Below are positions 9,446 to 18,285 of a stretch of 34,285 nt of DNA, piece after piece. The DNA comes from an uncultured Bacteroidales bacterium (GTDB lineage: Bacteria > Bacteroidota > Bacteroidia > Bacteroidales > Muribaculaceae): the NCBI GenBank assembly GCA_902787185.1, contig CADAFP010000022.1, positions 1 through 34,285 of the forward strand, in the 5' to 3' direction. Position 1 is the first letter of the stretch. Each line of letters opens with the position of its first letter. Under the pieces are notes generated by a model. That model was not told the origin of the DNA. It saw only the letters and a list, made by a program, of their open reading frames with translations, and made no database searches. Both the position numbers and the translations under genes were made by a program.

Positions 9446-9498
9446 TTCAATTGGGCGAAAGTTGCCAAAAAAACGCACTTTTCGCCCAATTGAAATCA
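9446..9498. repeat. Palindromic intergenic element, copy 2
   Basis: Near-identical direct copy of the element at 9291-9344: the same arms (TTCAATTGGGCGAAAG and CTTTTCGCCCAATTGAA) and the same A-rich loop, with C for T and small changes inside. The copies start 155 bp apart. Confidence 0.85.
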
Positions 9499-9565
9499 AA
9501 AAATGTGTCGGAATTAACTATATATTATCAGTTATGATGTCTTGTGAGAAACCCTCACAAAACTT

Positions 9566-9618
9566 CTAACTCCTAATTCCTAACTTCTAACTTCTAACTT
9601 CTAACTCCTAATTTCTAA
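9566..9618. repeat. Heptamer array (CTAACTT/CTAACTC), 8 units in exact 7-nt phase
   Basis: CTAA begins at 9566, 9573, 9580, 9587, 9594, 9601, 9608 and 9615 without a phase break; the three spacer bases are mostly CTT, CTC, TTC or TTT. It sits just downstream of the stop codon of the minus-strand gene at 9625. Confidence 0.92.
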
Positions 9619-9624
9619 CTTATC

Positions 9625-10383
9625 TTACTGGTAGTCGCGGATGCGGACGTCGATGCCGCTGCCCTCGAGCAGTTTGACTACCTGCTGGATGTCGGTCTGG
9701 CCGTAGTGGTAGGGGAAGAGCACGGTGGGCTTGATCATCCTTGCGGCGTTGGCACACTGCTCTGGCGTCATCGTGTAGGGCAGGTTGCAGGGCAACAGGG
9801 CCACGTCGATGTCCTTAATATCGGCCATCTCGGGGATGTCCTCGGTATCGCCGGCGATGTAGATGCGCATGCCCTCGATGGTGAGCACGAAGCCGTTGTC
9901 GCGCCCCTTGGGGTGGAACTGCAGCTTTTCGGGCGAGTTGTTATAGGCGGGAACAGCGTCCACTGTCCAGCCTTCGGTCAGGGTGCGGGTGTCGCCGTTG
10001 GCCATCACGTCGCCCTTGCCACCCAGAATCTCGTGACAGCGGGCATTGGTGATGAGCACGGTGCCGGTTTTGCTCAACTGGTTGATGGCTACCGAATCCA
10101 AGTGGTCAAAGTGCTCATGCGTCACCAGGATGTAGTCGGCTTGGGGTAGGGTGGAGTAGTCGGTGACGGGCTTCACCGCCGTGGTCACGGGATCGACATA
10201 AATCCATTTTTCACCCACCTGCATGCGCAAGCTGCCGTGCTTGATGCAGTACATCTTCACCGTTGTGCCCTGCTGGGTCTTGAACACGTCACAGCCCTTT
10301 TCAACGCTCTCTCCACTCTGCGCCGTACAGCTGCACATGGCGCCAACAATCATCATTGCCATAATTAAAAATTTTGTTCTCAT
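9625..10383 (-). CDS. Metallo-beta-lactamase-fold hydrolase, probable lipoprotein
   Basis: 252 residues from the ATG at 10383. A TTG three codons upstream is less likely. The N-terminus MRTKFLIMAMMIVGAM is a signal sequence ending in a Cys pair (C17, C19), suggesting lipidation although the lipobox is not perfect. The metal-binding motif HxHxDH is clear in THEHFDHLD (His89, His91, Asp93, His94). A second metal ligand region IAGDTED and a late His (FPYHYGQTD) fit the UPF0173-like branch of MBL-fold proteins. Such proteins hydrolyse ester or phosphodiester bonds, but the substrate cannot be inferred. It stands alone, convergent with the SusC/SusD operon. A degenerate -7 box lies upstream at 10412-10419. 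Confidence 0.88.
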   Translation of the reverse strand: MRTKFLIMAMMIVGAMCSCTAQSGESVEKGCDVFKTQQGTTVKMYCIKHGSLRMQVGEKWIYVDPVTTAVKPVTDYSTLPQADYILVTHEHFDHLDSVAINQLSKTGTVLITNARCHEILGGKGDVMANGDTRTLTEGWTVDAVPAYNNSPEKLQFHPKGRDNGFVLTIEGMRIYIAGDTEDIPEMADIKDIDVALLPCNLPYTMTPEQCANAARMIKPTVLFPYHYGQTDIQQVVKLLEGSGIDVRIRDYQ

Positions 10384-10411
10384 TGTTATCAATAGTTTAG
10401 GTTTTCAGCCC

Positions 10412-10419
10412 TAAAGGTA
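10412..10419 (-). promoter_or_regulatory. Possible -7 box (TACCTTTA) for the MBL-fold gene
   Basis: On the minus strand this reads TACCTTTA, one base from the Bacteroidota consensus TAnnTTTG, 28 nt before the start codon. I see no convincing -33 element. Confidence 0.4.
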
Positions 10420-10472
10420 GTCATTTTCTCGAAAATCCAGTGCAGAAAAGATGATTTTTCAAGATTTTTTAC

Positions 10473-10480
10473 TACCTTTG
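10473..10480 (+). promoter_or_regulatory. Promoter -7 box TACCTTTG for the kinase gene
   Basis: An exact match to TAnnTTTG, followed by GCGG. It decides the start of the next gene: the frame is open from an earlier ATG at 10451, but transcription would begin around 10484, so the ATG at 10511 is used. Confidence 0.8.
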
Positions 10481-10510
10481 CGGCTCATAAACTCAAATGT
10501 ACTGGGAATC

Positions 10511-12196
10511 ATGAAGAAGTATGATGAGCTCAAGGTGTTCTGCAAGAACACTAACGAGTATATCAGTATGGAAGGGGGCGAGTCGCTTCTCGACTTATAT
10601 GACACCATCAAGGGCCGTCTGGAACTCCAGGGCGAGGCTGTGTGTGTGCTTGTCAACAACAAGGTCGAGGATCTGCACTACCCTGTGTTCTCACCCAAGC
10701 ATGTCGAGTTTATCGATGCCACCAGCAATGCGGGTTACCGCGTGATGACGCGCTCGCTGTGCATGGTGCTCTACAAGGCCCTGAACGACCTGTTCCCCGG
10801 CAAACGCCTGTGCATCCAACACAGCATCAGCAACGGCCACTATTGCCAAATCAAGCATGAGGAGGACTTCCTCACCCCTGAGATCATCAGTCAACTCAAG
10901 GGCCGCATGGCCGAGATTATCGCCACCGACATTCCCTTCAAGCGCCGTGAGCGTCTCACGACCGACGTCATCGAGATGTTCCGCAAGCAGGGACTCAAGG
11001 ATAAGGTGCGCCTGCTGGAAGGCGTCAACCAGCTCTATACGGTCTATTACAGGCTGGATGACATTGTCGACAGCTTCTTTGGTCCGCTGGTACCAGCGAC
11101 AGGATTGCTTAAGGTCTTTGACCTGGTGCCTTATGAGAAGGGAATGCTCCTGCTGGGCCCCGACCGCAAGAACCTGGACCAGGTCATCAAGTGGGAGCCG
11201 CAACCCAAGCTCTTCCACGCTTTCACCGACTATATCAACTTCAACAAGATAATCCGTCTGGGCGACGTTGGCGAGTTGAACCAAGCCATCAGAAAGGGCT
11301 ATGCGCCCCTGCTGATTAACGTCGTCGAGGCGCTTCATCACAAGCACTTCATCCAGATTGCCGACGAGATTACCCGTCGTTACCATGAGGGTGGGGCGCG
11401 CGTGGTCCTCATTGCCGGCCCCTCGTCGAGCGGCAAGACCACGTCGTCCAAGCGACTGGCTATCCAGCTGATCACCAACTGCATCGTCCCGAAGGTGGTC
11501 GAGTTGGACAACTACTTCATCAACCGCGAGCGCACACCACGTGACGAGAAGGGTGACTATGACTACGAGTCGCTCTATGCGCTCGACCTGGAGCAGTTCA
11601 ACAAGGACGTGACCGACCTGCTTGCCGGCAAGGAGGTGGCAATGCCCACCTATAACTTCAAGACCGGCGAGCGTGAGTACCTGGGCAACACCCTCAAACT
11701 CGAGGAAGGCGACATCCTGCTCATGGAAGGCATCCACGGACTGAATCCCGAACTCACGCGCCTCATCCCCGAGGAGCAGAAGTTCCGCCTATTTGTGTCG
11801 GCGCTCACGACGTTGAGCATCGACGACCACAACTGGATTGGCACCTACGACAATCGCTTGCTGCGCCGCATCATCCGCGATCACAAATATCGCGGCGCCA
11901 GCGCCTTAGACACGATCAAGCGCTGGCCCAGCGTGCGCCGTGGCGAGGACAAATGGATTATGCCTTTCCACGAGAATGCCGACGCCATGTTCAACTCCTC
12001 GCTGCTGTTTGAACTGTCGGTGATGAAGAATTACGCGTTGCCCATCCTGCAGCAGGTGCCCAGCAACACGCCCGAGTATGCCGAAGCAACCCGACTGATG
12101 AAGTTCCTGAGTTACTTCGAGCCCCTGGACGAGAAAGACATTCCCAGCACGAGCTTGCTGCGTGAATTCCTGGGCGGAAGCAGCTTCCACTACTAA
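10511..12196 (+). CDS. Uridine-kinase-like nucleoside kinase with TGS/ThrRS-like N-terminal region
   Basis: 561 residues. The C-terminal half is a P-loop kinase of the uridine kinase/phosphoribulokinase family: Walker A GPSSSGKTT near residue 302, the substrate-loop segment LDNYFINRERTPRDEKG, and the family region GTYDNRLLRRIIRDHKYRGASA. The N-terminal ~250 residues resemble the TGS and second additional (SAD) domains of threonyl-tRNA synthetase (RVMTRSLCMVLYKAL, QHSISNGHYCQI). This architecture is widespread in Bacteroidota and Firmicutes and is usually annotated as nucleoside kinase; the role of the N-terminal part is not established. The expected reaction is phosphorylation of uridine or cytidine, but the substrate is inference. 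A shorter paralogue follows at 12287. The start is fixed by the -7 box at 10473-10480. Confidence 0.92.
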   Translation: MKKYDELKVFCKNTNEYISMEGGESLLDLYDTIKGRLELQGEAVCVLVNNKVEDLHYPVFSPKHVEFIDATSNAGYRVMTRSLCMVLYKALNDLFPGKRLCIQHSISNGHYCQIKHEEDFLTPEIISQLKGRMAEIIATDIPFKRRERLTTDVIEMFRKQGLKDKVRLLEGVNQLYTVYYRLDDIVDSFFGPLVPATGLLKVFDLVPYEKGMLLLGPDRKNLDQVIKWEPQPKLFHAFTDYINFNKIIRLGDVGELNQAIRKGYAPLLINVVEALHHKHFIQIADEITRRYHEGGARVVLIAGPSSSGKTTSSKRLAIQLITNCIVPKVVELDNYFINRERTPRDEKGDYDYESLYALDLEQFNKDVTDLLAGKEVAMPTYNFKTGEREYLGNTLKLEEGDILLMEGIHGLNPELTRLIPEEQKFRLFVSALTTLSIDDHNWIGTYDNRLLRRIIRDHKYRGASALDTIKRWPSVRRGEDKWIMPFHENADAMFNSSLLFELSVMKNYALPILQQVPSNTPEYAEATRLMKFLSYFEPLDEKDIPSTSLLREFLGGSSFHY

Positions 12197-12203
12197 CAAG
12201 ACA

Positions 12204-12244
12204 ATTAGGCTCTATTGCGCTGTGCAATGGAGCCTAATTCTTTT
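12204..12244 (+). terminator. Rho-independent terminator between the two kinase genes
   Basis: ATTAGGCTC (12204-12212) pairs with GAGCCTAAT (12230-12238), the stem continues inward with ATTGC/GCAAT, and TCTTTTAT follows. It begins 8 nt after the first kinase's stop. The two paralogues are thus probably separate transcription units. Confidence 0.85.
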
Positions 12245-12286
12245 ATAATAAGGATAAAAACAACCCTATAATAAAAGACACGATTA

Positions 12287-13333
12287 ATGACTGACATGAC
12301 AGCAAAACCACAAGTGCAACCGACCAGTGAGCAGCCAACACACCTGTCACTGGAGGAGTTCTGCGGCAACATACGACGCATGGAGTCGCAGGGCATGGAT
12401 GGAATCTCGCTTTTCAACAAGGTGATATCCAAGGGGATGGCGCCTGACCTGATTGCCGAGGATGAGGTGCAGCACAGCCGTTGGCTGGAACGCATCACAA
12501 CCGAAATCACGCGCCGTTTCCGTCAGGAAGATATGCGCGTGGTGCTTGTCGCCGGGCCTTCCTGCTCGGGCAAGACCACCACGTCGCGTTTTCTCAACCA
12601 CATGCTGCGTGACAACGGCATTCAGCCGTGCGTCGTTTCGCTGGACAACTACTTCCTCAATCTGGATCAGCGCCCGCTGGACCCCAACGGCAATATCGAC
12701 TATGAGTCCTTCTATGGCCTCGACGTGAAGCAGTTGGGACGTGATGTGGCAAGCCTCCTCGCCGGCGACCAGGTGTCGATGCCCACCTATGACTACGTCA
12801 AGGGAGAGCGCACCTATCGCGGCAACACCCTCAAGCTCGAGAGCAACAGCCTGCTTTTCCTCGAGGGGTTGCACGCCCTCAATCCGTTGCTTGTGCCCGA
12901 TATCCCCGCCGAAAAGACGTTCAAGCTCTTTGTCACGGCCCAAGCCACCGTCTATTACGGCGAGAAGAACGGTCTTGACGAGCACGACAACCGTCTGCTG
13001 CGTCGCATCTATCGTGACTATAACAGCCGCGGTGCCAGTGCGTTGCAGACGCTGCAATGGTGGCCTGGCGTGCTGCGTGGCGAGAACCTGTGGATTTTGC
13101 CGTTTGCCTGTCATGCCGATGCCTGGTTCAACACCTCGATGGTGTTTGAGTTCTCAGCCATCAAGTCGCGTGTGTCGATGCTGCTCAAGGATGTCCCCGA
13201 GAGTGAACCCGTGGAATACAAGATTGCCCAACGCCTGGGACGCATCCTCGACCGCATTGCCCCGCTCACCCAAGAAGATTTTGCCGCCATCGCCCCCAAG
13301 CGCAAATTCCTCCTGAGCAACGACGGGAAATAA
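12287..13333 (+). CDS. Uridine-kinase-like P-loop kinase, short paralogue
   Basis: 348 residues. It carries only the kinase half of the preceding protein. Walker A is GPSCSGKTTTS near residue 90; then come LDNYFLNLDQRPLDPNG and the conserved DEHDNRLLRRIYRDYNSRGASA and WPGVLRGENLWILPF, all alignable by eye to the neighbour at 10511. The first 60 residues are a short helical extension, not the TGS/SAD-like module. Tandem arrangement and clear homology point to an old duplication with loss of the N-terminal domains. An alternative ATG at 12296 would shorten it by three residues. Its substrate is unknown; it may have diverged from nucleosides. No exact TAnnTTTG box was found upstream. Confidence 0.9.
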   Translation: MTDMTAKPQVQPTSEQPTHLSLEEFCGNIRRMESQGMDGISLFNKVISKGMAPDLIAEDEVQHSRWLERITTEITRRFRQEDMRVVLVAGPSCSGKTTTSRFLNHMLRDNGIQPCVVSLDNYFLNLDQRPLDPNGNIDYESFYGLDVKQLGRDVASLLAGDQVSMPTYDYVKGERTYRGNTLKLESNSLLFLEGLHALNPLLVPDIPAEKTFKLFVTAQATVYYGEKNGLDEHDNRLLRRIYRDYNSRGASALQTLQWWPGVLRGENLWILPFACHADAWFNTSMVFEFSAIKSRVSMLLKDVPESEPVEYKIAQRLGRILDRIAPLTQEDFAAIAPKRKFLLSNDGK

Positions 13334-13370
13334 GCTACTGTCACAATATCCTCCACACGATATATCACAG

Positions 13371-13411
13371 CAAGAGGGTGAGTATATAATCACTCACCCT
13401 CTTGTTTTTTT
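13371..13411 (+). terminator. Rho-independent terminator of the short kinase gene
   Basis: A perfect 13-bp stem CAAGAGGGTGAGT (13371-13383) / ACTCACCCTCTTG (13392-13404) with an 8-nt loop is followed by seven T residues. Confidence 0.92.
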
Positions 13412-13412
13412 C

Positions 13413-13443
13413 TTGTTTGATTAATCAATAATGTGTAAATTTG
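13413..13443 (+). promoter_or_regulatory. Promoter for the PKD-domain protein gene (TTG and TAAATTTG)
   Basis: The -7 box TAAATTTG (13436-13443) matches TAnnTTTG exactly. A TTG at 13413-13415 lies 20 nt upstream, the normal distance for the -33 element, and a TTTG at 13416 is an alternative. The start codon is 44 nt downstream. Confidence 0.75.
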
Positions 13444-13486
13444 CCGCTAATAGCATTGTAACCGTTTAACATGATAACTAAAGCTT

Positions 13487-15322
13487 ATGAAAAAGATTAC
13501 CTTTATGATGCTTTTTGCCGTATTGGCGGCAATGAGCGCTTATGCACAAGGGCTCGTGGCATCGTTCAGTGCCGATGAGGCGTCGGTGCCCTATTACCAG
13601 ATGGGGTGGGACACTGCCGATGAGTTCGCAACGTGGACCTACGCGTCCACCAGTTACGAGACCTGGAAGATGGGCAACCCTTCCCAGCCGTTCCAGAGCA
13701 TTGACCCGTCGAGCAGCGCCTCGATGGTGTTAACCTACTCTGGCAATCAGCACGAGACGGCCACCTCGCCTGCCATTGAAATCCGCCCGGGTTCCACGCT
13801 CGAGTTCTATTGCTATGCAAGTGGCATCTTCCTGGTTTATGGCGCATGGCAGCTCTATGCCATTGACGATGGCGGTTCAACCTTGCTCATCGACCAGTTC
13901 CAGTGGGCCCAAGACCAGGGCTATGACGGTCCCAGTTGGGAGCGCTTCACCGTTGACCTGGCTCCGTTTGCAGGCAAGACGGTGCAGTTCTCCTTCGTCT
14001 ATGAAGGCTCCTATGGTGAGGATGAGGCCATCGACGGCTTCAAGATTCTGGAGTCCAATGCCGGCGATGATGCCGTTATCAACATCAACGAGGGCGAGAG
14101 TGTGCACTTCAGGGACTTATCGACAGGTGACGTGACCGATAGGAGGTGGACCTTTGAGGGTGGCACTCCCGCCTCCAGCTCCGAGCAGAATCCCGTGGTC
14201 ACCTACGACAAGGCAGGCTCTTATACCGTGACGCTCACCGTGGGCGACGGGACCGCTACCGATACCAAGACGCGCATGGGCTATGTGAATGTATCAGCCG
14301 AGGCTCCCGTGGCACACGTGGGTATTCCCGATGGTGCCTATCTCTCGCCTTGGGTGATGATGTTTGTGCCCGTTGATGTGCCTCTCACCTTCAAGGATGC
14401 TTCGACCGGCAATCCCACCTCATGGGAATGGACCTTTGATGGCACCGATGTGACCAACAGCACCGAGCAGAACCCCACGGTCACCTATCTGGTTGAGGGC
14501 ACCTATGGCCTGAAACTGGAGGTGGCTAACGAGGTGGGCAGCAGCATCGACGAGTACACCAGCAACGCCATCCAGGCAGGTGGTGAGCAGGAGATTTGGA
14601 ATATCGCTCCTGAGGAGAATGCCGACCTGATGATGATGGAGATGGGCTGGTATGGCAACTATGCCGGCACCAACTGGCTGGGCATGGGCGAATTTGCCGA
14701 GCACTTTGATGCGCCGCTCGCCACTGCAGAGATTCCGCAGGTGAATGTATATTTCGGCAAGACAACCGCCTCATCGACCGATGCCGACATCGAGATGAGA
14801 ATCATGACCGTTGGCGACGATGGTATGCCCGACCAGGTGTTGGGCAGCACCAGCGTGAAGGCTGGCGACCTGGCTTACGATCCCTACATCGTTAATGCTA
14901 CCGAGTTTGTCTTTGATGAGCCCGTGGTCATCCCCGCCGGCACTGAGTTCTTTGCCGTTGTGGGTCCCTTCCCCAATGATTATGGTGATGATATCGCCAT
15001 CTTGTTGTGCCGCCGTGGCGAAGGTGAGAAGTGCACCGGTTATCACTTCGTCTATGACGAGGACGAGAACTACAACTATCTCGAGACCGGCACGTGGTAT
15101 CAGAACGTTGATGATCCCCTGTCGCTGGCAGTGGCTCCCTTGCTCAGCTATCGCACGACAGAGCCGTCAGGCATCAACGAGCCTGTTGTTGACAAGCAGG
15201 TGCTCAGCCACACCTATTACAATCTTGCGGGTATGGCAAGCAGCAAGCCTTTTGACGGTGTGAACATCGTAGTCACCCGCTACACCGACGGTTCACAGAC
15301 TGCCACCAAGGTGCTCAGGTAA
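13487..15322 (+). CDS. Secreted PKD-repeat protein with choice-of-anchor-J-like domain and probable T9SS C-terminal signal
   Basis: 611 residues. A type I signal peptide (MKKITFMMLFAVLAAMSAYA, cut before QG) is followed by a choice-of-anchor-J/MAM-like beta-sandwich (about 22-190). Two PKD domains come next (about 203-270, with WTFEGGTP and NPVVTY; about 298-358, with WEWTFDG and NPTVTY). A further beta-rich domain (about 365-560) resembles those in adhesins and secreted peptidases. The end, YYNLAGMASSKPFDGVNIV through a terminal KVLR, looks like the short sorting domain used by type IX secretion in Bacteroidales. No catalytic motif is visible, so an adhesive or carbohydrate-binding surface role is the conservative guess. 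It is a single-gene unit with its own promoter. Confidence 0.88.
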   Translation: MKKITFMMLFAVLAAMSAYAQGLVASFSADEASVPYYQMGWDTADEFATWTYASTSYETWKMGNPSQPFQSIDPSSSASMVLTYSGNQHETATSPAIEIRPGSTLEFYCYASGIFLVYGAWQLYAIDDGGSTLLIDQFQWAQDQGYDGPSWERFTVDLAPFAGKTVQFSFVYEGSYGEDEAIDGFKILESNAGDDAVININEGESVHFRDLSTGDVTDRRWTFEGGTPASSSEQNPVVTYDKAGSYTVTLTVGDGTATDTKTRMGYVNVSAEAPVAHVGIPDGAYLSPWVMMFVPVDVPLTFKDASTGNPTSWEWTFDGTDVTNSTEQNPTVTYLVEGTYGLKLEVANEVGSSIDEYTSNAIQAGGEQEIWNIAPEENADLMMMEMGWYGNYAGTNWLGMGEFAEHFDAPLATAEIPQVNVYFGKTTASSTDADIEMRIMTVGDDGMPDQVLGSTSVKAGDLAYDPYIVNATEFVFDEPVVIPAGTEFFAVVGPFPNDYGDDIAILLCRRGEGEKCTGYHFVYDEDENYNYLETGTWYQNVDDPLSLAVAPLLSYRTTEPSGINEPVVDKQVLSHTYYNLAGMASSKPFDGVNIVVTRYTDGSQTATKVLR

Positions 15323-15372
15323 CCCGTTTACAGGTACGCCCCAATTCCCTAAAGGGGGGCGTATAAATGAAA

Positions 15373-15407
15373 TGAACCCCAAAAGTTGGAGAAACTTTTG
15401 GGGTTCA
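15373..15407. terminator. Hairpin terminator between convergent genes (PKD protein and obg)
   Basis: A perfect 15-bp stem TGAACCCCAAAAGTT (15373-15387) / AACTTTTGGGGTTCA (15393-15407) with a 5-nt loop sits between two converging stop codons. The minus strand continues T-rich (TTTCATTTATA), so it should mainly end the obg operon. A weaker hairpin TACGCCCC/GGGGCGTA is at 15335-15363. Confidence 0.8.
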
Positions 15408-15431
15408 CTTGATTGGGTACAATCTCTTGAA

Positions 15432-16646
15432 TTAATCGTCGCTGACGACTTGGAAATCCTTGTTCTCGTCCTCGTAGTCGCTTTCCCAATATTCCTCGCT
15501 CCATTGCTTGCTGCCTGAGTCCACCATCTTGCCGCCAGCGTCGGGAGCCTCGTCCTCCAGGTCTTCGGCGCCAAAGATGAAGTCATCCTCGGCCTGCTCA
15601 CGGTGCCGCTCGTCCAGGTCGTGGTGGGTGGGCGTTTCGGGGATGCGGTTGCGCTCATCGTTGATGGTGCGCCACAGCAGGTCCTTGAGTTCGGTCAAGC
15701 CCATTTGGGCGACACTCGAGATGAACACGCAGGGGATGTCGTCGGGCACGTCGGGACGCATCTGCTCGATGAGTTCCTCGTCAAGCATGTCACACTTGGT
15801 GATGGCGAGTACGCGCGGTTTCTCGACCAGATCGGGGTTGAAGGTTTCCAACTCGTGGCACAGGATGCCGTATTCCTTGCGGATGTCGTCACTGTCGGCC
15901 GGAACCATGAACAGCAGCACCGCATTGCGTTCGATGTGGCGCAGGAAACGAAGGCCCAGGCCGCGCCCCTCGCTGGCACCCTCGATGATGCCGGGGATGT
16001 CGGCCATGACAAAGGACTGTTGTCCGCGGTAGGACACGATGCCCAGGTTGGGTTCCAACGTTGTGAACGGATAGTTGGCGATTTTGGGCTTGGCGGCGCT
16101 GATGACGCTCAGCAGGGTTGATTTTCCCGCATTGGGGAAACCCACGAGGCCCACGTCGGCCAGCAGTTTCAACTCAAGGATGACCGCCTTCTCGACACCT
16201 TTTTCGCCAGGCTGTGCAAAGCGTGGCGTCTGACGTGTCGCCGTCTTGAAGTGCTGGTTCCCCAGGCCACCACGTCCGCCGCGCAACAGGCGCACGATCT
16301 GGCCGTCCTTAGTGACGTCGCACAGAAACTGCCCCGTCTCGGCGTCATAGACCGCCGTGCCACAGGGCACCTCGATGGTGCGATCCTCACCATCCTTGCC
16401 GGTGCACTGGTTCTCGCCGCCCGACTGTCCGTCGGTGGCAAACACGTGGCGCTGGTACTTCAGGTGAATCAATGTCCACAGGTTGCGGTTGCCCTTCAGG
16501 AAGATGTGGCCGCCCCGTCCGCCGTCACCGCCGTCGGGACCTCCCTTGGGAACATACTTCGCGCGGTGCAGGTGGGCCGAACCGGCACCACCCTTGCCAC
16601 TGCGGCACAATATCTTCACATAGTCGATAAAATTGCTTTCTGCCAT
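15432..16646 (-). CDS. obg: GTPase Obg/CgtA, ribosome-assembly and stress GTPase
   Basis: 404 residues. The N-terminal glycine-rich Obg domain (about 1-160) has the repeated GG-x-GG-x-GG pattern ([12 protein letters not shown]). The GTPase domain follows with G1 GFPNAGKST (169-177), G3 DIPGIIEGA and G4 TKCD. The C-terminal ~65 residues are strongly acidic ([17 protein letters not shown]...), a common but poorly conserved tail. Obg binds the 50S subunit late in assembly and responds to ppGpp. It is the last gene of the minus-strand run that starts at 20036, 13 nt after lpxB, and is followed by the convergent terminator. Confidence 0.97.
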   Translation of the reverse strand: MAESNFIDYVKILCRSGKGGAGSAHLHRAKYVPKGGPDGGDGGRGGHIFLKGNRNLWTLIHLKYQRHVFATDGQSGGENQCTGKDGEDRTIEVPCGTAVYDAETGQFLCDVTKDGQIVRLLRGGRGGLGNQHFKTATRQTPRFAQPGEKGVEKAVILELKLLADVGLVGFPNAGKSTLLSVISAAKPKIANYPFTTLEPNLGIVSYRGQQSFVMADIPGIIEGASEGRGLGLRFLRHIERNAVLLFMVPADSDDIRKEYGILCHELETFNPDLVEKPRVLAITKCDMLDEELIEQMRPDVPDDIPCVFISSVAQMGLTELKDLLWRTINDERNRIPETPTHHDLDERHREQAEDDFIFGAEDLEDEAPDAGGKMVDSGSKQWSEEYWESDYEDENKDFQVVSDD

Positions 16647-16659
16647 ATTGATGATCGTT

Positions 16660-17790
16660 TTATTCTTTGGTGTTTCTATTGATGAGTCGGGCGGCTGTGT
16701 CGGTGCACACGTCGGTGCCCAGACGGTCTGCCAGACGGCGGTAGCCCTCGAGCATGGCCGCGCGCTCGGGCGTGTCGTCGAGCAGCGGCGACAAGTGGCT
16801 GTCGATGGAGTCCACAGTGCACAGGTGCATCAGGAGCTCGGGGATGACGGGTTCGTCGGTGATGAGGTTGGGCAGGGTGACGTATTTGCCTTTGAGCAGC
16901 CGCCGGTAGAACTTGTAGGACCACTTGCTGCCGTTGAAGCGGTAACAGGCCACCTGTGGTGTGCCCAGCAGGGCGGTCTCGAGGGTCGCCGTGCCCGAGG
17001 TGACGAGGGCCGCGCTGGCATGGTGAACGAGCGGGTAGGTGGCGTCGCGCAGCACGGGCACCGCGTTGGTGCCCATCACGTCGCGGTACAGGGCATCGTC
17101 GATGCTGGGTGCGCCAGCGATGACCGCTTGGCAGTGGGGATGCCGTGCCGCTGCCTGTAGCATGAGCGGCAGGTTGTCACGTATTTCCCGCACGCGGGAG
17201 CCGGGTACGAGAGCAATGATGGGGCGGTCAGGAAGACCGTTTTCTGCGATGAAACCGTCAAAATCGGGGAAACTGGCGCTTGCCTGTGCCACCTCCTGGA
17301 CGGTGGGGTTGCCCACATAGGTCGCCGTGTAGTCGTGCTCACGGTACCAGTCGGGTTCAAATGGGAGGATGCAGTACATGTGGTCAACATAGCGGCGGAT
17401 GTCCTTGACACGCCACTCCTTCCACACCCACACCTTGGGCGAGATGAAATAGTGGACCGGAATGCCCAGGTTGTGGGCATGCTTGGCGACCTTGAGGTTA
17501 AACGACGGGTAATCGACCAGAATCAGCGCTGCGGGCTGCCACTCATCGATGGCGCGCCGTGCGGTCCCCAGGAAGCCGAGGATTTTTCCCAAGTGCTTGA
17601 TGACGTCGGCAAAGCCCATATAGGCCATGTCGCGGTAATGGATAATGGGATTGACACCAGCCTGAGCCTCCATGAGGTCGCCTCCCAGGAAGCGGAACTC
17701 GGCCTGTGCATCCTGCTGCTTGAGCGATGCCATCAGGTGGGAGGCGTGCAGGTCGCCCGATGCTTCTCCAGCAATAAGGAAGTATTTCAT
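16660..17790 (-). CDS. lpxB: Lipid-A-disaccharide synthase
   Basis: 376 residues, close to the 382 of E. coli LpxB. The N-terminus [20 protein letters not shown] has the family motif AGEASGD. Further family segments are [34 protein letters not shown], the second-domain PGSRVREI, and [16 protein letters not shown]. It joins UDP-2,3-diacylglucosamine with lipid X to form the lipid A disaccharide at the inner face of the cytoplasmic membrane. Its start overlaps the folA stop by 4 nt (17787-17790, ATGA), so translation is coupled, an unusual pairing of folate and lipid A genes within one operon. Confidence 0.97.
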   Translation of the reverse strand: MKYFLIAGEASGDLHASHLMASLKQQDAQAEFRFLGGDLMEAQAGVNPIIHYRDMAYMGFADVIKHLGKILGFLGTARRAIDEWQPAALILVDYPSFNLKVAKHAHNLGIPVHYFISPKVWVWKEWRVKDIRRYVDHMYCILPFEPDWYREHDYTATYVGNPTVQEVAQASASFPDFDGFIAENGLPDRPIIALVPGSRVREIRDNLPLMLQAAARHPHCQAVIAGAPSIDDALYRDVMGTNAVPVLRDATYPLVHHASAALVTSGTATLETALLGTPQVACYRFNGSKWSYKFYRRLLKGKYVTLPNLITDEPVIPELLMHLCTVDSIDSHLSPLLDDTPERAAMLEGYRRLADRLGTDVCTDTAARLINRNTKE

Positions 17791-18281
17791 GGCTGTCGGC
17801 GTTTTAGGGTGATGAAATCAAACTCGTAGGCGTTGCGGTGGTCGCTCGTGTGGTGCTCACGTTCCACCTCCTGCCACTCGGTCATGTCGAAAGTAGGGAA
17901 ATAGGCATCGGCACAGGCCCATCGGGCATGAATCACGGTGAGGTGCAACACCTCGACCAGCGGCAGTGTCTGTGCATAGACGTCTGCCCCGCCAATGATG
18001 AAAACGTCCTCGGTCTCGGCGGCAGCGATGGCTTCCTCCACACTGTGCACCACGGTCACGCCGGGGTATTGCCACTGTCGATTGCGGGTGATGACGATGT
18101 TCTGGCGGCCAGGCAGCGGACGGCGTGGGAACGACTCAAAGGTCTTGCGCCCCATCACGATGCTGTGCCCCATGGTCACCTCCTTGAAATGCTTCATATC
18201 GGCGGGCAGGTGGCACAGCAATTCGCCCTGGCGCCCGATGGCCCAGTCGCTGGCAACGGCTACTATAGCATGAACACTCAT
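17787..18281 (-). CDS. folA: Dihydrofolate reductase
   Basis: 164 residues from the ATG at 18281; a GTG four codons upstream lies inside the heptamer array and is rejected. Typical features: the N-terminal strand HAIVAVASDWAIGRQGELLCHLPADM with the Met20-loop region, the acidic residue before MKHF, the NADPH-binding GRKTFESFPRRPLPGRQN, and FIIGGADVYAQTL. It reduces dihydrofolate to tetrahydrofolate, the cofactor oxidised by the neighbouring ThyA reaction; the thyA-folA order is the classical one. It overlaps lpxB by 4 nt. Confidence 0.97.
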   Translation of the reverse strand: MSVHAIVAVASDWAIGRQGELLCHLPADMKHFKEVTMGHSIVMGRKTFESFPRRPLPGRQNIVITRNRQWQYPGVTVVHSVEEAIAAAETEDVFIIGGADVYAQTLPLVEVLHLTVIHARWACADAYFPTFDMTEWQEVEREHHTSDHRNAYEFDFITLKRRQP

Positions 18282-18285
18282 CTCA

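Larger units (their letters stand above)
9136..9624. other. 489-nt non-coding region between convergent transcription units
   Basis: It lies between susD (plus) and the metallo-hydrolase gene (minus), so it contains only 3' ends. In order it holds a TTAG heptamer array, the susD terminator, two copies of a palindromic element, a small hairpin TTGTGAG/CTCACAA at 9542-9560, and an eight-unit CTAA heptamer array reaching almost to the stop codon at 9625. I see no credible gene here. Confidence 0.8.

Noticed and set aside
10691-11737. 348-codon minus-strand frame opposite the long kinase gene
   Set aside because: The plus-strand frame has an intact P-loop kinase and promoter; the antisense product has no recognisable motif.
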